Numbered from the stretch's first letter, positions 44,566 to 53,302 are shown. The stretch: 64,000 nt of DNA from UBA2040 sp963977135 (GCA_963977135.1 CAXBNN010000004.1:62001-126000); one strand, 5' to 3'. Numbers and translations: made by a program. The notes: generated by a model from the sequence alone, not told the origin.

Positions 44566-45819
44566 ATGATATCATCGACTTTAATATTGGTTTTGGTTGG
44601 GCTGGCGGTAATCTCTTCTGTCGCTGGTGTAATGGGTTGTTATGCATTTTTGCGAAGACGAACATTAATTGGTGATGCTGTTTCTCATGCTGTACTTCCT
44701 GGTGTTGCCATAGGTTTTATGCTTAGCGGAACGAAAGACCCTTTTGCCTTATTAGTCGGAGGACTATTTTTTGGGTATTTGGCAATCCTAAGTATAGATG
44801 TAATTCATAGAAAATCGAAATTAAGCGAAGACACAGCCATAGCCTTGGTAACAACCGTGTATTTTGCCTTGGGTTCAGTTTTATTATCCGTTGTTTCAAG
44901 CATGGAAAACGGTCAACAAGCTGGATTGAAAAATTTTCTTTTCGGTAAGGCTGCAACTTTAACGGAATTGGATGTTTGGGTTTTTGCAGTCGCTGCAGTT
45001 CTTGTGATTCTAGCTATTATCTTTTTCTACAAGCCATTCATGCTTATAAGTTTTAATAAAGACTTTGCCGCCGCACAAGGTTGGAAAACAACGAATTATG
45101 AAACCTTGATTTCTCTGCTGACAGTGCTAGTAATTACAATTGGTCTGCAAGCCGTTGGAGTGGTTTTAATGTCGGCCTTACTCATAGCTCCAGCAGCTTC
45201 TGCTCGTTATTGGACGAACTCTCTACCAAAAATGATGGTAATTGCGGGAGTATTTGGAATGCTTTCAGGCATTGGCGGCGGACTTTTGTCATTAGTTGGA
45301 GAAGACATGCCAACTGGTCCATGGGTAGTAATGATTCTCTTTTTATTCACCATGATTACTTTATTATTCGCTCCTAAAAAAGGGTATTTCGCCATTCAAA
45401 AGCGCAATAATTCTAACGAACGGAAAATCAATGAAGAAAATGTGCTTAAGATTTTACATCAATTAGGTGAAATAGGAAAAGAATCTGTTACAATGACCGA
45501 AATGCTTGATAAACGTCGTATGGAAACGAATGTGCTGCTAAAGACAATTAAAGCCTTGAAAAGTGATGGTTTTATTAAAGGTGTTGAGTCAAAGAAAATT
45601 GAGCTTACTGAAACAGGTCGAGTAGAAGCCATGCGAGTCGTTCGTTTGCATCGGTTATGGGAACTTTATTTAACCCAACAATTGAAATTTAAAGAAGATC
45701 ATATTCATGGAACAGCTGAAACTATTGAGCATTTGATTACAGATGAATTGGAAGAAGCATTGTTGAAAGAGTTGGATTATCCGGATGTAGATCCTCACGC
45801 TAAAAAAATCCCCTATTGA
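44566..45819 (+). CDS. Metal ABC transporter permease fused to a DtxR/MntR-like regulator domain
   Basis: 417 residues. The N-terminal about 275 residues are an ABC-3 family permease (GDAVSHAVLPGVAIGF, several helices, SALLIAPAASARYW). After a basic linker comes a winged-helix segment (about 285-345: EENVLKILHQLG ... LLKTIKALKSDGFIKG ... IELTETGRVEAMRVVRLHRLWE). The DtxR metal/dimer domain follows (EDHIHGTAETIEHLITDELEEALL, LDYPDVDPHAKKIPY). His and Glu residues typical of the metal sites are retained. This could link transport to intracellular metal sensing or DNA binding at the membrane. Confidence 0.88.
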   Translation: MISSTLILVLVGLAVISSVAGVMGCYAFLRRRTLIGDAVSHAVLPGVAIGFMLSGTKDPFALLVGGLFFGYLAILSIDVIHRKSKLSEDTAIALVTTVYFALGSVLLSVVSSMENGQQAGLKNFLFGKAATLTELDVWVFAVAAVLVILAIIFFYKPFMLISFNKDFAAAQGWKTTNYETLISLLTVLVITIGLQAVGVVLMSALLIAPAASARYWTNSLPKMMVIAGVFGMLSGIGGGLLSLVGEDMPTGPWVVMILFLFTMITLLFAPKKGYFAIQKRNNSNERKINEENVLKILHQLGEIGKESVTMTEMLDKRRMETNVLLKTIKALKSDGFIKGVESKKIELTETGRVEAMRVVRLHRLWELYLTQQLKFKEDHIHGTAETIEHLITDELEEALLKELDYPDVDPHAKKIPY

Positions 45820-45821
45820 TT

Positions 45822-46703
45822 ATGTGGCATTTAAACGACATATTAAATTTAATAACAGCATTGTTAATCGCTTGGTCATGCTCACTTTTAGGTGTGTTTT
45901 TGGTGTTGCGAAAAATGGTGATGGTTGGCGATGCTATTTCTCACAGTGTTTTACCAGGAATCGTTATTGCTTATTTGGTCGGATCGCAAACGCAAAGCGG
46001 ATTTGTGATGATAGGCGCCGCCGTTTTTGGCGTTCTTACCACAATAATCATTGATTTTCTCTATCGAAAATTGAAATTGCAAGAAGACGCTTCGATAGGA
46101 TTAACCTTTACATGGCTTTTTGCTTTGGGTGTTTTGCTGATTTCATTCTTCGCCAGTGGTAATGTGGATTTGGATCAAGAATGTGTTCTGTTTGGTGAAT
46201 TAGGTCTGACGTTTCTCGATAAAATCATAATAAACGGTCGATTATATGGAACAAAAAGCATGGCCACTTTGCTACCTGCATTTTTATTTGTTTTGGTTTT
46301 TGTAGTTCGAGGATTTAAAGGTTTTCAATTGAGCGCATTTCAAGCTGAATTCGGCAAAACAAAAGGCATAAACGCGGGTTTCTGGCATTATGCGCTAATG
46401 GGAATGGTCAGTGTTGTAACAGTTCTTAGTTTTGAAAGCGTTGGTGCAATTTTAGTTGTCGGGTTTTTAGTCGTGCCGCCAGCTACTGCTTATCTTTTGT
46501 CCAATGACTTGAAAAGAATGCATATCATTTCAATTTTAATTGGAACGTTTAATGTCATAGCTGGGTATCTGCTAGCGGTTCAATTCAATGTTTCAATAAG
46601 CCCAACAATAATTACGATTTCAGGTATTGTGTTTTTCTTAACATTCTTATTTAAATCAATTAGTTTTGGCGGATTAAAATCACTCATTACTCCCGTTAAA
46701 TAA
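45822..46703 (+). CDS. Metal ABC transporter permease (second subunit)
   Basis: About 293 residues from the ATG at 45822, 2 bp after the stop of the fused permease; an in-frame TTG six bases earlier overlaps that stop. ABC-3 permease signatures: GDAISHSVLPGIVIAYLVG, about eight helices and VGAILVVGFLVVPPATAYLLS. It lacks the regulator domain of its partner, so the pore is probably a heterodimer in which only one half carries the sensor. Confidence 0.93.
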   Translation: MWHLNDILNLITALLIAWSCSLLGVFLVLRKMVMVGDAISHSVLPGIVIAYLVGSQTQSGFVMIGAAVFGVLTTIIIDFLYRKLKLQEDASIGLTFTWLFALGVLLISFFASGNVDLDQECVLFGELGLTFLDKIIINGRLYGTKSMATLLPAFLFVLVFVVRGFKGFQLSAFQAEFGKTKGINAGFWHYALMGMVSVVTVLSFESVGAILVVGFLVVPPATAYLLSNDLKRMHIISILIGTFNVIAGYLLAVQFNVSISPTIITISGIVFFLTFLFKSISFGGLKSLITPVK

Positions 46704-46775
46704 AGGAAGGTTACACTTCACATTTCTTTTTAAAAATTTAACATTTCCTTAAGAGTATGATCCATTAAGTGGTTG

Positions 46776-46783
46776 TAACTTTG
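46776..46783 (+). promoter_or_regulatory. -7 box preceding a candidate small RNA
   Basis: TAACTTTG is an exact TAnnTTTG match about 75 bp after the permease stop. No open reading frame begins downstream before the hairpin at 46829. Confidence 0.4.
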
Positions 46784-46789
46784 TACCAC

Positions 46790-46868
46790 AATTTCATAGT
46801 TGTAGTTAGGTTTTATAGTTTTAGCATAAAGAAGAGGGATTACCGCCAGGTTTTCCCTCTTCTTTTAT
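46790..46868 (+). ncRNA. Candidate small RNA with terminal hairpin (or operon terminator)
   Basis: The segment runs from the expected start after the TAACTTTG box to the T-run after a perfect 11-bp stem (AAGAAGAGGGA at 46829-46839 with TCCCTCTTCTT at 46854-46864). It has no coding frame. A similar layout, with GCATA just before the hairpin, occurs at 60972-61007. The alternative is that it is merely the terminator of the metal operon, 125 bp after the last stop. Confidence 0.4.
46829..46868 (+). terminator. Intrinsic terminator downstream of the metal operon
   Basis: Perfect 11-bp G/A-rich stem with loop TTACCGCCAGGTTT followed by TTTT. It ends any read-through from the metal operon or the candidate small RNA. 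Confidence 0.8.
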
Positions 46869-46975
46869 TATTAGTTTATTCATTTTCTGAAAATTCAACT
46901 TTTCAAGTTTTCGCTGTTCATTAGTTTCTTCTTAGAAAAGAGATTAATTCCCTAACTTTCGAAAAATAATAAATT
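46869..46975. other. Upstream region of the DUF5723-like gene
   Basis: About 110 bp with a TAACTTTC box near 46952 that could serve the gene starting at 46976. Nothing else recognised. Confidence 0.4.
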
Positions 46976-48469
46976 ATGAAATCTCTCTCCTTACTCTTTT
47001 CCAGTTTATTTTTATCTACTTCACTTTTCTCTCAAGTTCTACCTTATACTTCAGTAGGAAGGGGTGTTGCGACAACTTTTGAAACCGATTATCACTGCTT
47101 AGGAATCAATACTTCTGCCTTGGGTTGGGGTACGGGTTATGAAGGCAAGAAGGTAACATTTAGCACATCTGAAGCAAGCGCGTCCATCTATTCTGACTCT
47201 TTGAACAAACGCAAATTTGGGAATTTCATGGATATTATAAAAACCCAAATTAATAATAAAGCTTTGGATCCAGCATCTGCGGGAACCATTTTAAGTGGTG
47301 CAGGCGCTCTCGCTAAAGCTGGAGTTCGAGTTAATGGAGAAGCTCTTTGGATTGGAGGTTCATTCCAAAACGAAAAATTTGGAGGAATAGCTTTTAGCAT
47401 AGTTGAATCCTATGGGTTTTCAACGAAAATAAATTTAAATAGTGCAAACGTACTCTTTCAAGGTCAGTGGCAGAATTTAATTGACTCTGTTACTGTTACT
47501 ATGAATAATGCCGATACGAGAGTTGCATACAATTCGAATATGAGTCCTGATTCATTGGCCGCCATCACTTCTGCACATCTTACTGTTCCATTAGACATAA
47601 ATGCTTTTACTACAGGAAGTAGCGCACAAGTTGTTTGGAATAGAAATTATAGTTTAGGTTACGGAAGAAAAATTTTCGGAAAAGATTCAACTTTTGCATT
47701 ATACGGAGGAATCGGATACCGATATATTCAAGCAATGGCTTATTATGATATGGTTTCCGATTCAGACGGATTAAGAGTTAGCTCTTCACTTTCTCCAGCT
47801 CAATTGAGTTCTGGCCGTAATCTATCGCAAATCAACCCAATGAATGCTGGTTCTATTGGAGGATTCTTTAGTAAACCAGTTGGAAGTGGTTACGGAATTG
47901 ACTTGTCGGCAAGTATCATTATTTTAAAGAAATTTAGAATGGCAGCGGCAGTAAATAATTTAGGATTAATAAAATACAACCGTTATCAATATGTAGGAAA
48001 TACCAGTGTGTCTCAAGAAATAGCAATTGAGAATGGTTTTGATGTCAACAACCCGAGTAAAGCCTTACAAGAATTAGTAAGAGGAACGCAAATTCTTGAA
48101 TCTAAAGGACAAGATACAAAACGAGTTGCCAATGCTGCAAATCTGCGCTTGGGAGCTAGTTGGATGCCAATTAAACAGCTTCATGTTGGAATTGACATGG
48201 TAGCACCATTCAATAAGGACAATGCTACGAGTATTCAAAATCCAATTTTTACTTTAGGTGTGGATTTGCGCCCTGCGAAATGGATTTCTTTGAACGCTGG
48301 AATTGTAAGCGGTGGAATTTACACAGGTAATGTTCCAATGGGAATCAATTTCATACTAGGAAATGGCTCTTACGAAGTTGGAATTGCTTCCAGAGATATC
48401 GTACATTTCTTAACTAAAAATGGAAATGGTGTTTCTACAGCCTTTGGTTTTGCTCGATTGCGTTTCTAA
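46976..48469 (+). CDS. Outer-membrane beta-barrel protein (DUF5723-like)
   Basis: 497 residues with a signal peptide (MKSLSLLFSSLFLSTSLFSQ) and C-terminal aromatic end (FGFARLRF), as expected of an outer-membrane barrel. Many alternating strands are visible, such as YSLGYGRKIFGKDSTFALYGG and FRMAAAVNNLGLIKYN. The layout fits the Bacteroidota DUF5723/PorV-like surface-channel group. The cargo or ligand is unknown. Its stop overlaps the convergent NUDIX gene by 4 bp. Confidence 0.72.
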   Translation: MKSLSLLFSSLFLSTSLFSQVLPYTSVGRGVATTFETDYHCLGINTSALGWGTGYEGKKVTFSTSEASASIYSDSLNKRKFGNFMDIIKTQINNKALDPASAGTILSGAGALAKAGVRVNGEALWIGGSFQNEKFGGIAFSIVESYGFSTKINLNSANVLFQGQWQNLIDSVTVTMNNADTRVAYNSNMSPDSLAAITSAHLTVPLDINAFTTGSSAQVVWNRNYSLGYGRKIFGKDSTFALYGGIGYRYIQAMAYYDMVSDSDGLRVSSSLSPAQLSSGRNLSQINPMNAGSIGGFFSKPVGSGYGIDLSASIIILKKFRMAAAVNNLGLIKYNRYQYVGNTSVSQEIAIENGFDVNNPSKALQELVRGTQILESKGQDTKRVANAANLRLGASWMPIKQLHVGIDMVAPFNKDNATSIQNPIFTLGVDLRPAKWISLNAGIVSGGIYTGNVPMGINFILGNGSYEVGIASRDIVHFLTKNGNGVSTAFGFARLRF

Positions 48470-49116
48470 GAATTTTCTTTAAGAATATGCTTCAATTCAT
48501 TAAGCATAATCGCCGTCGCACCCCAAATTGTGAATTCGTGGTATTGGAAACAAGGAACTTGCTTTAAAGTAAAATCCGAAGAAATAATAATATCCTTTTT
48601 AATTAAGATATCGTCGTTAATCAAAATATTGCGAGGCAAAAAGAATATGCTTTCTACTTCTCTTGGATCGGGTCGCAAGTTGGTTAATGCTTTTCTGTGA
48701 AAAAAGAGATAGGGCTTCACTCGAAACTGACTTACAGGAATATAAATTTCTGTCAATTCTCCTATTAATTCTCCATCGTCAATAGATAAACCAATTTCCT
48801 CGTAACTTTCTCTGCGTGCTGTGTGGATTAAATTCAAATCCGTATCATCCATTTTTCCTCCAGGAAAACTCACTTGACCGCTGTGCGCACCATCATACGT
48901 ATTTCTTTGGGTAAGAATGATTTGTAAATCGTCGTCTTTTTCAAAAACATGAATGGCAACAGCACTTTGTTTTATGACCTTTGCTTCTTTTAATGCTTCA
49001 CTGGAGAGTTTTCTCAACGGTGAAAGCTCAGCATGAACGCGTTCGCCAGGAAGTTTAGCAGGAATCCATTCGCTCAGAAATTCGAACCAAGGCTGTATTT
49101 TGTACGATGAACTCAT
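48466..49116 (-). CDS. NUDIX CoA pyrophosphatase
   Basis: 216 residues. The NUDIX box is GGKMDDTDLNLIHTARRESY followed by EEIGL, in the NudL-like form with Asp in place of the first Glu, preceded by VSFPGG. The N-terminal AVAIHVFEKDDDLQIILTQR fits the CoA/ADP-ribose group. It probably cleaves CoA or related dinucleotides. Its start overlaps the stop of nth by 4 bp. Confidence 0.87.
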   Translation of the reverse strand: MSSSYKIQPWFEFLSEWIPAKLPGERVHAELSPLRKLSSEALKEAKVIKQSAVAIHVFEKDDDLQIILTQRNTYDGAHSGQVSFPGGKMDDTDLNLIHTARRESYEEIGLSIDDGELIGELTEIYIPVSQFRVKPYLFFHRKALTNLRPDPREVESIFFLPRNILINDDILIKKDIIISSDFTLKQVPCFQYHEFTIWGATAIMLNELKHILKENS

Positions 49117-49763
49117 ACTTTAACCAATTCAGCCAAAGCTTTTTTCGTTCCTATTTCCCTTGTTATATAATCTTTGTCCCATTTGGGGCTGCGCGCTGGA
49201 GAATATTCACGACCGTAAAATATGATCTGCAGATGCAATTTGTTCCACAATTCTCTCGGGAAAAGTCTCTTGGCATCTTTTTCCGTTTCAACAACATTTT
49301 TACCCGAAGTTAAGCCCCAACGAACCATCAAGCGGTGAATATGTGTATCGACCGGGAAAGCAGGAACGCCAAAAGCCTGACTCATAACTACACTTGCCGT
49401 TTTGTGACCAACTGCTGGCATTGCTTCTAAGGCTTCAAAACTTTCAGGAACTTTTCCATTGTGTTCCTCTAATATCATCACCGACAAGCCATGAATTCCT
49501 TTGGATTTCATGGGTGATAAACCACATGGGCGAATAATTTCTTTTATTTCCTCCACAGTCATTTTCACCATGTCGTGAGGGTTGTTTGCACGAGCAAATA
49601 GGAGAGGAGTGATTTGGTTTACACGCACATCTGTGCATTGAGCGGAAAGTAGAACTGCAATTAACAATGTATATGGATCGGTATGATCTAGTGGAACAGG
49701 AACTTCTGGATATAGTCGTTCCAATTCTTGAATTACATAATTTGCTCGTTCTTTCTTTGTCAT
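49113..49763 (-). CDS. nth: Endonuclease III without the Fe-S cluster cysteines
   Basis: 216 residues. The helix-hairpin-helix and catalytic Lys are in LEAMPAVGHKTASVVMSQ (about residue 111), and the catalytic Asp is in FPVDTHIHRL. The C-terminal region that normally carries the C-x6-C-x2-C-x5-C cluster reads GREYSPARSPKWDKDYITRE, with no cysteine. The enzyme should be a bifunctional glycosylase/AP lyase for oxidised pyrimidines that folds without [4Fe-4S]. Overlaps the NUDIX gene by 4 bp. Confidence 0.92.
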   Translation of the reverse strand: MTKKERANYVIQELERLYPEVPVPLDHTDPYTLLIAVLLSAQCTDVRVNQITPLLFARANNPHDMVKMTVEEIKEIIRPCGLSPMKSKGIHGLSVMILEEHNGKVPESFEALEAMPAVGHKTASVVMSQAFGVPAFPVDTHIHRLMVRWGLTSGKNVVETEKDAKRLFPRELWNKLHLQIIFYGREYSPARSPKWDKDYITREIGTKKALAELVKV

Positions 49764-49766
49764 TCC

Positions 49767-50399
49767 TTATTTTATTTTAAAACCGTTTTTCAGGAATTTC
49801 AAAAACTCACTCCATTGATTTTTTTCCGAGAAAAATTTCTTTAATTCAGCTGCTCGACTTGACTTTTTATTATCTGCAGCCTCATGTTTATCAGATTCAG
49901 TTGTTTCAATTATCGTTCTTGACTCCTCAATGATTCCCTCCTCAGAAACAGTCAATGTTTCTAAATCAATTTTTTCAGCTCGTTCAGATTCTATCCTTAA
50001 TTCATCCGATCGATCGTAGTTTTCTTTTGCCATAGAAATATTGCCCTTCTTTTCTAAAAGTAAGCCTAGGTTGTTGTATACAATTGAATCATTGGGATCT
50101 AGCTCAGCTGCAAGTTCGTAATCTTCAATGGCACCATCGGTATCGCCAAAAAAGTCACGCGCATGACCGCGAGATGCATAACGATAAGCGTAATCTGGCT
50201 GAAGCTCCACACTTTTGTTTAAATCTGAAATGCATTTTTTTTCATCTTTTAGATTTAAAAAAGCAACACCTCGCTCAGAATATAATTCTGGCGAATTAGG
50301 ATTGTCTTTTATGCAAGCGGTATACTTTTTTATCGCTTTTTCAAAATCTGCATTTTGCAAATATTGGTATGCTTCTTCGTGAGCTTTATTAATGAACAT
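49767..50399 (-). CDS. Tetratricopeptide repeat protein
   Basis: 210 residues with about three TPR units in the first 110 residues (AYQYLQNADFEKAIKKY, PELYSERGVAFLNLKDEKK, YRYASRGHARDFFGDTDGA). The rest is charged and low in complexity. No signal peptide; probably a cytoplasmic scaffold. Upstream of nth by 3 bp. Confidence 0.85.
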   Translation of the reverse strand: MFINKAHEEAYQYLQNADFEKAIKKYTACIKDNPNSPELYSERGVAFLNLKDEKKCISDLNKSVELQPDYAYRYASRGHARDFFGDTDGAIEDYELAAELDPNDSIVYNNLGLLLEKKGNISMAKENYDRSDELRIESERAEKIDLETLTVSEEGIIEESRTIIETTESDKHEAADNKKSSRAAELKKFFSEKNQWSEFLKFLKNGFKIK

Positions 50400-50401
50400 A
50401 G

Positions 50402-50409
50402 TATCTTTG
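50402..50409 (+). promoter_or_regulatory. -7 box of the 81-residue gene
   Basis: TATCTTTG is an exact TAnnTTTG match that ends 4 bp before the ATG at 50414, implying a leaderless or nearly leaderless mRNA. Confidence 0.55.
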
Positions 50410-50413
50410 TATC

Positions 50414-50659
50414 ATGGTAAACAAAAGTATTGACTTTCCGCAATATAGAAAATTGTCAAATGGAATGCGTTTTTACAAAATCATTTCGTCAGACTCCTTT
50501 GAAGAATTACAATTAGTAGGCGAAATAGTTTATCATTTCACTATAAAAGCAGAGCAATATCCTGAAAAACTGAGAATTATGGATATGCTAAACTTAACGG
50601 AAGGATATCTTCTTGCTACCGAACCGGAATGGGCCAAACTTATTTCGCGACTAGCTTAA
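50414..50659 (+). CDS. Conserved small hypothetical protein
   Basis: 81 residues: KLSNGMRFYKIISSDSFEELQLVGEIVYHFTIKAEQYPEKLRIMDML. No signal peptide or helix spanning a membrane. It stands divergently from the TPR gene and overlaps the convergent dapD stop by 4 bp. The promoter box supports expression. I do not know its function. Confidence 0.75.
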   Translation: MVNKSIDFPQYRKLSNGMRFYKIISSDSFEELQLVGEIVYHFTIKAEQYPEKLRIMDMLNLTEGYLLATEPEWAKLISRLA

Positions 50660-51465
50660 ACTGCAACGTTATGTTCGCGCAAAGCATCGTTCAGTGAAGT
50701 TTTCAAATCAGTCGACTCTTTTCGTTTTCCAATTATCAACGCACAAGGAACATTATACTCTCCAGCTGGAAATTCTTTTTTGTATGATCCAGGAATAACT
50801 ACACATCTTTCAGGTACATACCCCTTGTGTTCTATTGGTTCAGGACCAGTAACATCAATGATTTTTGTTGATTTTGTCAAAACAACATTCGCACCAAGCA
50901 CTGCTTCTTTTCCAACTCGAACGCCTTCTACAACGATGCATCGTGAACCAATAAATGCGCCATCTTCAATAATAACAGGTGCCGCTTGTAATGGTTCCAA
51001 AACTCCACCAATACCGACACCTCCACTTAGGTGAACGTTTTTTCCAATTTGAGCGCATGAACCAACTGTTGCCCAAGTGTCAACCATTGTACCGCTATCA
51101 ACATAAGCGCCGATATTCACATAAGAAGGCATCATGATAACTCCTCGAGCTAAAAAAGCGCCGTATCGCGCTACTGCATGAGGCACAACACGAACACCAA
51201 GTTCCTTGTAGTTCTTTTTTAAGGCCATTTTATCATGGAATTCAAAAGGACCCACTTCAATTGTTTCCATCTGACGAATAGGAAAGTACAAAACAACTGC
51301 CTTCTTAATCCATTCATTTACAATCCATTCACCGTTGTCTGTTGGTTCCGCAACTCGCAATAAACCTTTGTCTAAATCTTCAATAACCGTTTCTATCGCA
51401 CTTTGGTAAACAGCGTTATTTAACAAATCTCTATTTTCCCAAGCTTCTTCTATTTTCGAACGCAT
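50656..51465 (-). CDS. dapD: Tetrahydrodipicolinate N-succinyltransferase
   Basis: 269 residues with left-handed beta-helix hexapeptide repeats (VNIGAYVDSGTMVDTWATVG, IGKNVHLSGGVGIGGVLEPL, RVGKEAVLGANVVLTKS). Catalyses succinylation of tetrahydrodipicolinate in the lysine/meso-diaminopimelate pathway. Full length compared with known DapD. Confidence 0.96.
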   Translation of the reverse strand: MRSKIEEAWENRDLLNNAVYQSAIETVIEDLDKGLLRVAEPTDNGEWIVNEWIKKAVVLYFPIRQMETIEVGPFEFHDKMALKKNYKELGVRVVPHAVARYGAFLARGVIMMPSYVNIGAYVDSGTMVDTWATVGSCAQIGKNVHLSGGVGIGGVLEPLQAAPVIIEDGAFIGSRCIVVEGVRVGKEAVLGANVVLTKSTKIIDVTGPEPIEHKGYVPERCVVIPGSYKKEFPAGEYNVPCALIIGKRKESTDLKTSLNDALREHNVAV

Positions 51466-51530
51466 AATTTCTTTTTTTTCTGGTGCAAAAATAGCAGAAA
51501 TGACTTACTTAACAATCTGAACTGAATGCT

Positions 51531-51538
51531 TAACTTTG
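51531..51538 (+). promoter_or_regulatory. -7 box of ruvX
   Basis: TAACTTTG is an exact TAnnTTTG match 12 bp before the ruvX ATG at 51551. Confidence 0.55.
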
Positions 51539-51550
51539 CCAAAAAAAGTT

Positions 51551-51964
51551 ATGTCAAAAATTCTAGCTATTGATTTTGGATTGAAAAGAACAGGTCTTGC
51601 TCTTTCAGACGATTCTAGAATATTTGCTTTTGGACACGATACTATTGAATCGAAAGACCTGATGAACTACTTGATTAAATTGGTTCCTAAAGAAGTAATT
51701 AATACCATAGTTCTAGGTGAACCAAAACGTTTGAACAATACCGATACACACATTAGTGAGAACGTACGTTTGTTCAAAGAAGCTTTGAAATTAAAATTTT
51801 CTGAAATAGAAATTGTTTCAATGGATGAACGTTTTACCTCAAAAATGGCAAGTCAGTCAATTTCAATGATGGGAAAAAACAAGGCAACTCATCAAAATAA
51901 AGGCTTAGTAGATAAGGTAAGCGCCACTATTATTCTTCAATCTTATTTGCAATCTTTGGTTTAA
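51551..51964 (+). CDS. ruvX: Holliday junction resolvase RuvX (YqgF)
   Basis: 137 residues from the ATG at 51551 (MSKILAIDFGLKRTGLALSD); an upstream frame from 51536 is excluded by the promoter position. The RNase H-like motifs IDFGLKRTG, VLGEPKRLN and SMDERFTSKMA are present. Acts in 16S rRNA maturation and/or Holliday-junction cleavage. Confidence 0.93.
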   Translation: MSKILAIDFGLKRTGLALSDDSRIFAFGHDTIESKDLMNYLIKLVPKEVINTIVLGEPKRLNNTDTHISENVRLFKEALKLKFSEIEIVSMDERFTSKMASQSISMMGKNKATHQNKGLVDKVSATIILQSYLQSLV

Positions 51965-52022
51965 TATTATTTTTTTTAAATAATTCTAACATTTATTATT
52001 GTACAAGGGTTGAAATTTCAAG

Positions 52023-52030
52023 TAAATTTG
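52023..52030 (+). promoter_or_regulatory. -7 box of def
   Basis: TAAATTTG is an exact TAnnTTTG match that ends 4 bp before the def ATG. A TTG about 21 bp upstream (51999-52001) fits the -33 element. Confidence 0.6.
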
Positions 52031-52034
52031 CACC

Positions 52035-52625
52035 ATGATTTTACCGATTGTCGCCTATGGCGATCCAGTTTTAAAGAAAGAAGGCGAAGAGATTTCGAAA
52101 GATTATCCTGATTTGGATAAATTGATTGCCGATATGTTTGAGACCATGTATAACGCGCAAGGAGTGGGTCTGGCTGCACCTCAAATAGGAAAGTCAATCC
52201 GATTGTTCATTGTAGATGGAAGTCCATTTGCTGATAGAGATGAAGATGAAGAAGAAGACCCAATGGCGGAAGGAATGGAATCTTTCAAAAAAGTCTTTAT
52301 CAATCCTATAATTGAAGAAGAAAAAGGCGATGAATGGGGCTTTAATGAAGGTTGTTTGTCCATACCGAAAATTCGCGAAGAGGTTTTTCGTAATGAAGAA
52401 GTAGTGATTAGTTATTATAACGAAAACTGGGAATTGCAGGAAGAAACCTATACCGGATATAAAGCAAGAATCATTCAGCATGAATATGACCATGTAGATG
52501 GCGTATTATTTACAGACCACTTATCGCCTTTAAAAAGAAAGCTTCTTTCTAAAAAATTACAAAATATTACTAAAGGAGAAATAGAAGTGGATTACAAAAT
52601 GAAATTTCCAGTAAAACGAAGATAA
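52035..52625 (+). CDS. def: Peptide deformylase
   Basis: 196 residues. The three metal/active-site motifs are complete: GVGLAAPQIGKS (about residue 47), EGCLSIP and the HExxH-type QHEYDHVDG (about residue 155). Removes the N-formyl group from nascent proteins. An acidic insert (DEDEEEDPM) sits between motifs 1 and 2, as often seen in Bacteroidota. Confidence 0.96.
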   Translation: MILPIVAYGDPVLKKEGEEISKDYPDLDKLIADMFETMYNAQGVGLAAPQIGKSIRLFIVDGSPFADRDEDEEEDPMAEGMESFKKVFINPIIEEEKGDEWGFNEGCLSIPKIREEVFRNEEVVISYYNENWELQEETYTGYKARIIQHEYDHVDGVLFTDHLSPLKRKLLSKKLQNITKGEIEVDYKMKFPVKRR

Positions 52626-52628
52626 AAA

Positions 52629-53213
52629 ATGACAAAAACATTTCATACAGTTACTTTTGGATTATTAACCGGTTTATTGATTTTATCATCTTGCGGTGGT
52701 GAAGAAAAAAAAGTTGAGGATAAAAAGCAACTTCTCTCAAAAGAAGAGTTGAGATCTTCGATTAAACAAATGGAAGATTCATTAAAAGTTTTACAATCGA
52801 GCGATATGCCGGTTGAGAATTTGCATAGAATGGAGTTAGCTAATCGATTGATAGCTTTCTATGAGAGCTATCCAGAAGATTCGTACGCTCCGAAATGTTT
52901 AGATAAAATACACATGGTATATTCAGGAATGGGTGTTCACGAACTTTCCATTGCTTATGCCGATACATTATTATTAAAATACCCTGTCTATGAAAACAGA
53001 GCGATGGTTCTAGAATCACAAGGCTCAAATTATGACATCTTTACAAGTCCAAGAGATTCCGCTAAAGTCCGCTACTATTACACAATGCTTTTAAAGGAGA
53101 ATCCAAAAATGGACAAAGAAAAGCGGCAAGGAATCATCGACAGATTGGCTCAAAATCAGTTAACTTTTGATGAATATCTAAATAAGAAAATAATGGACAT
53201 GGCTTCTAAATAG
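52629..53213 (+). CDS. Hypothetical lipoprotein with helical repeats
   Basis: 194 residues. Lipobox LLILSSCGGEE (Cys about residue 22) follows a signal peptide. The mature part is mainly helical with TPR-like spacing (HRMELANRLIAFYESYPED, PKCLDKIHMVYSGMG). Starts 3 bp after def, so probably cotranscribed. Function unknown. Confidence 0.75.
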   Translation: MTKTFHTVTFGLLTGLLILSSCGGEEKKVEDKKQLLSKEELRSSIKQMEDSLKVLQSSDMPVENLHRMELANRLIAFYESYPEDSYAPKCLDKIHMVYSGMGVHELSIAYADTLLLKYPVYENRAMVLESQGSNYDIFTSPRDSAKVRYYYTMLLKENPKMDKEKRQGIIDRLAQNQLTFDEYLNKKIMDMASK

Positions 53214-53302
53214 TCTTTCTCTACAAGGCTTTCAAGAGGTTTTGCACTATTTCTAACTTGTTAAGACTTTGTTAAAGAAAAACCATGGCATAGAAATGGT
53301 AC

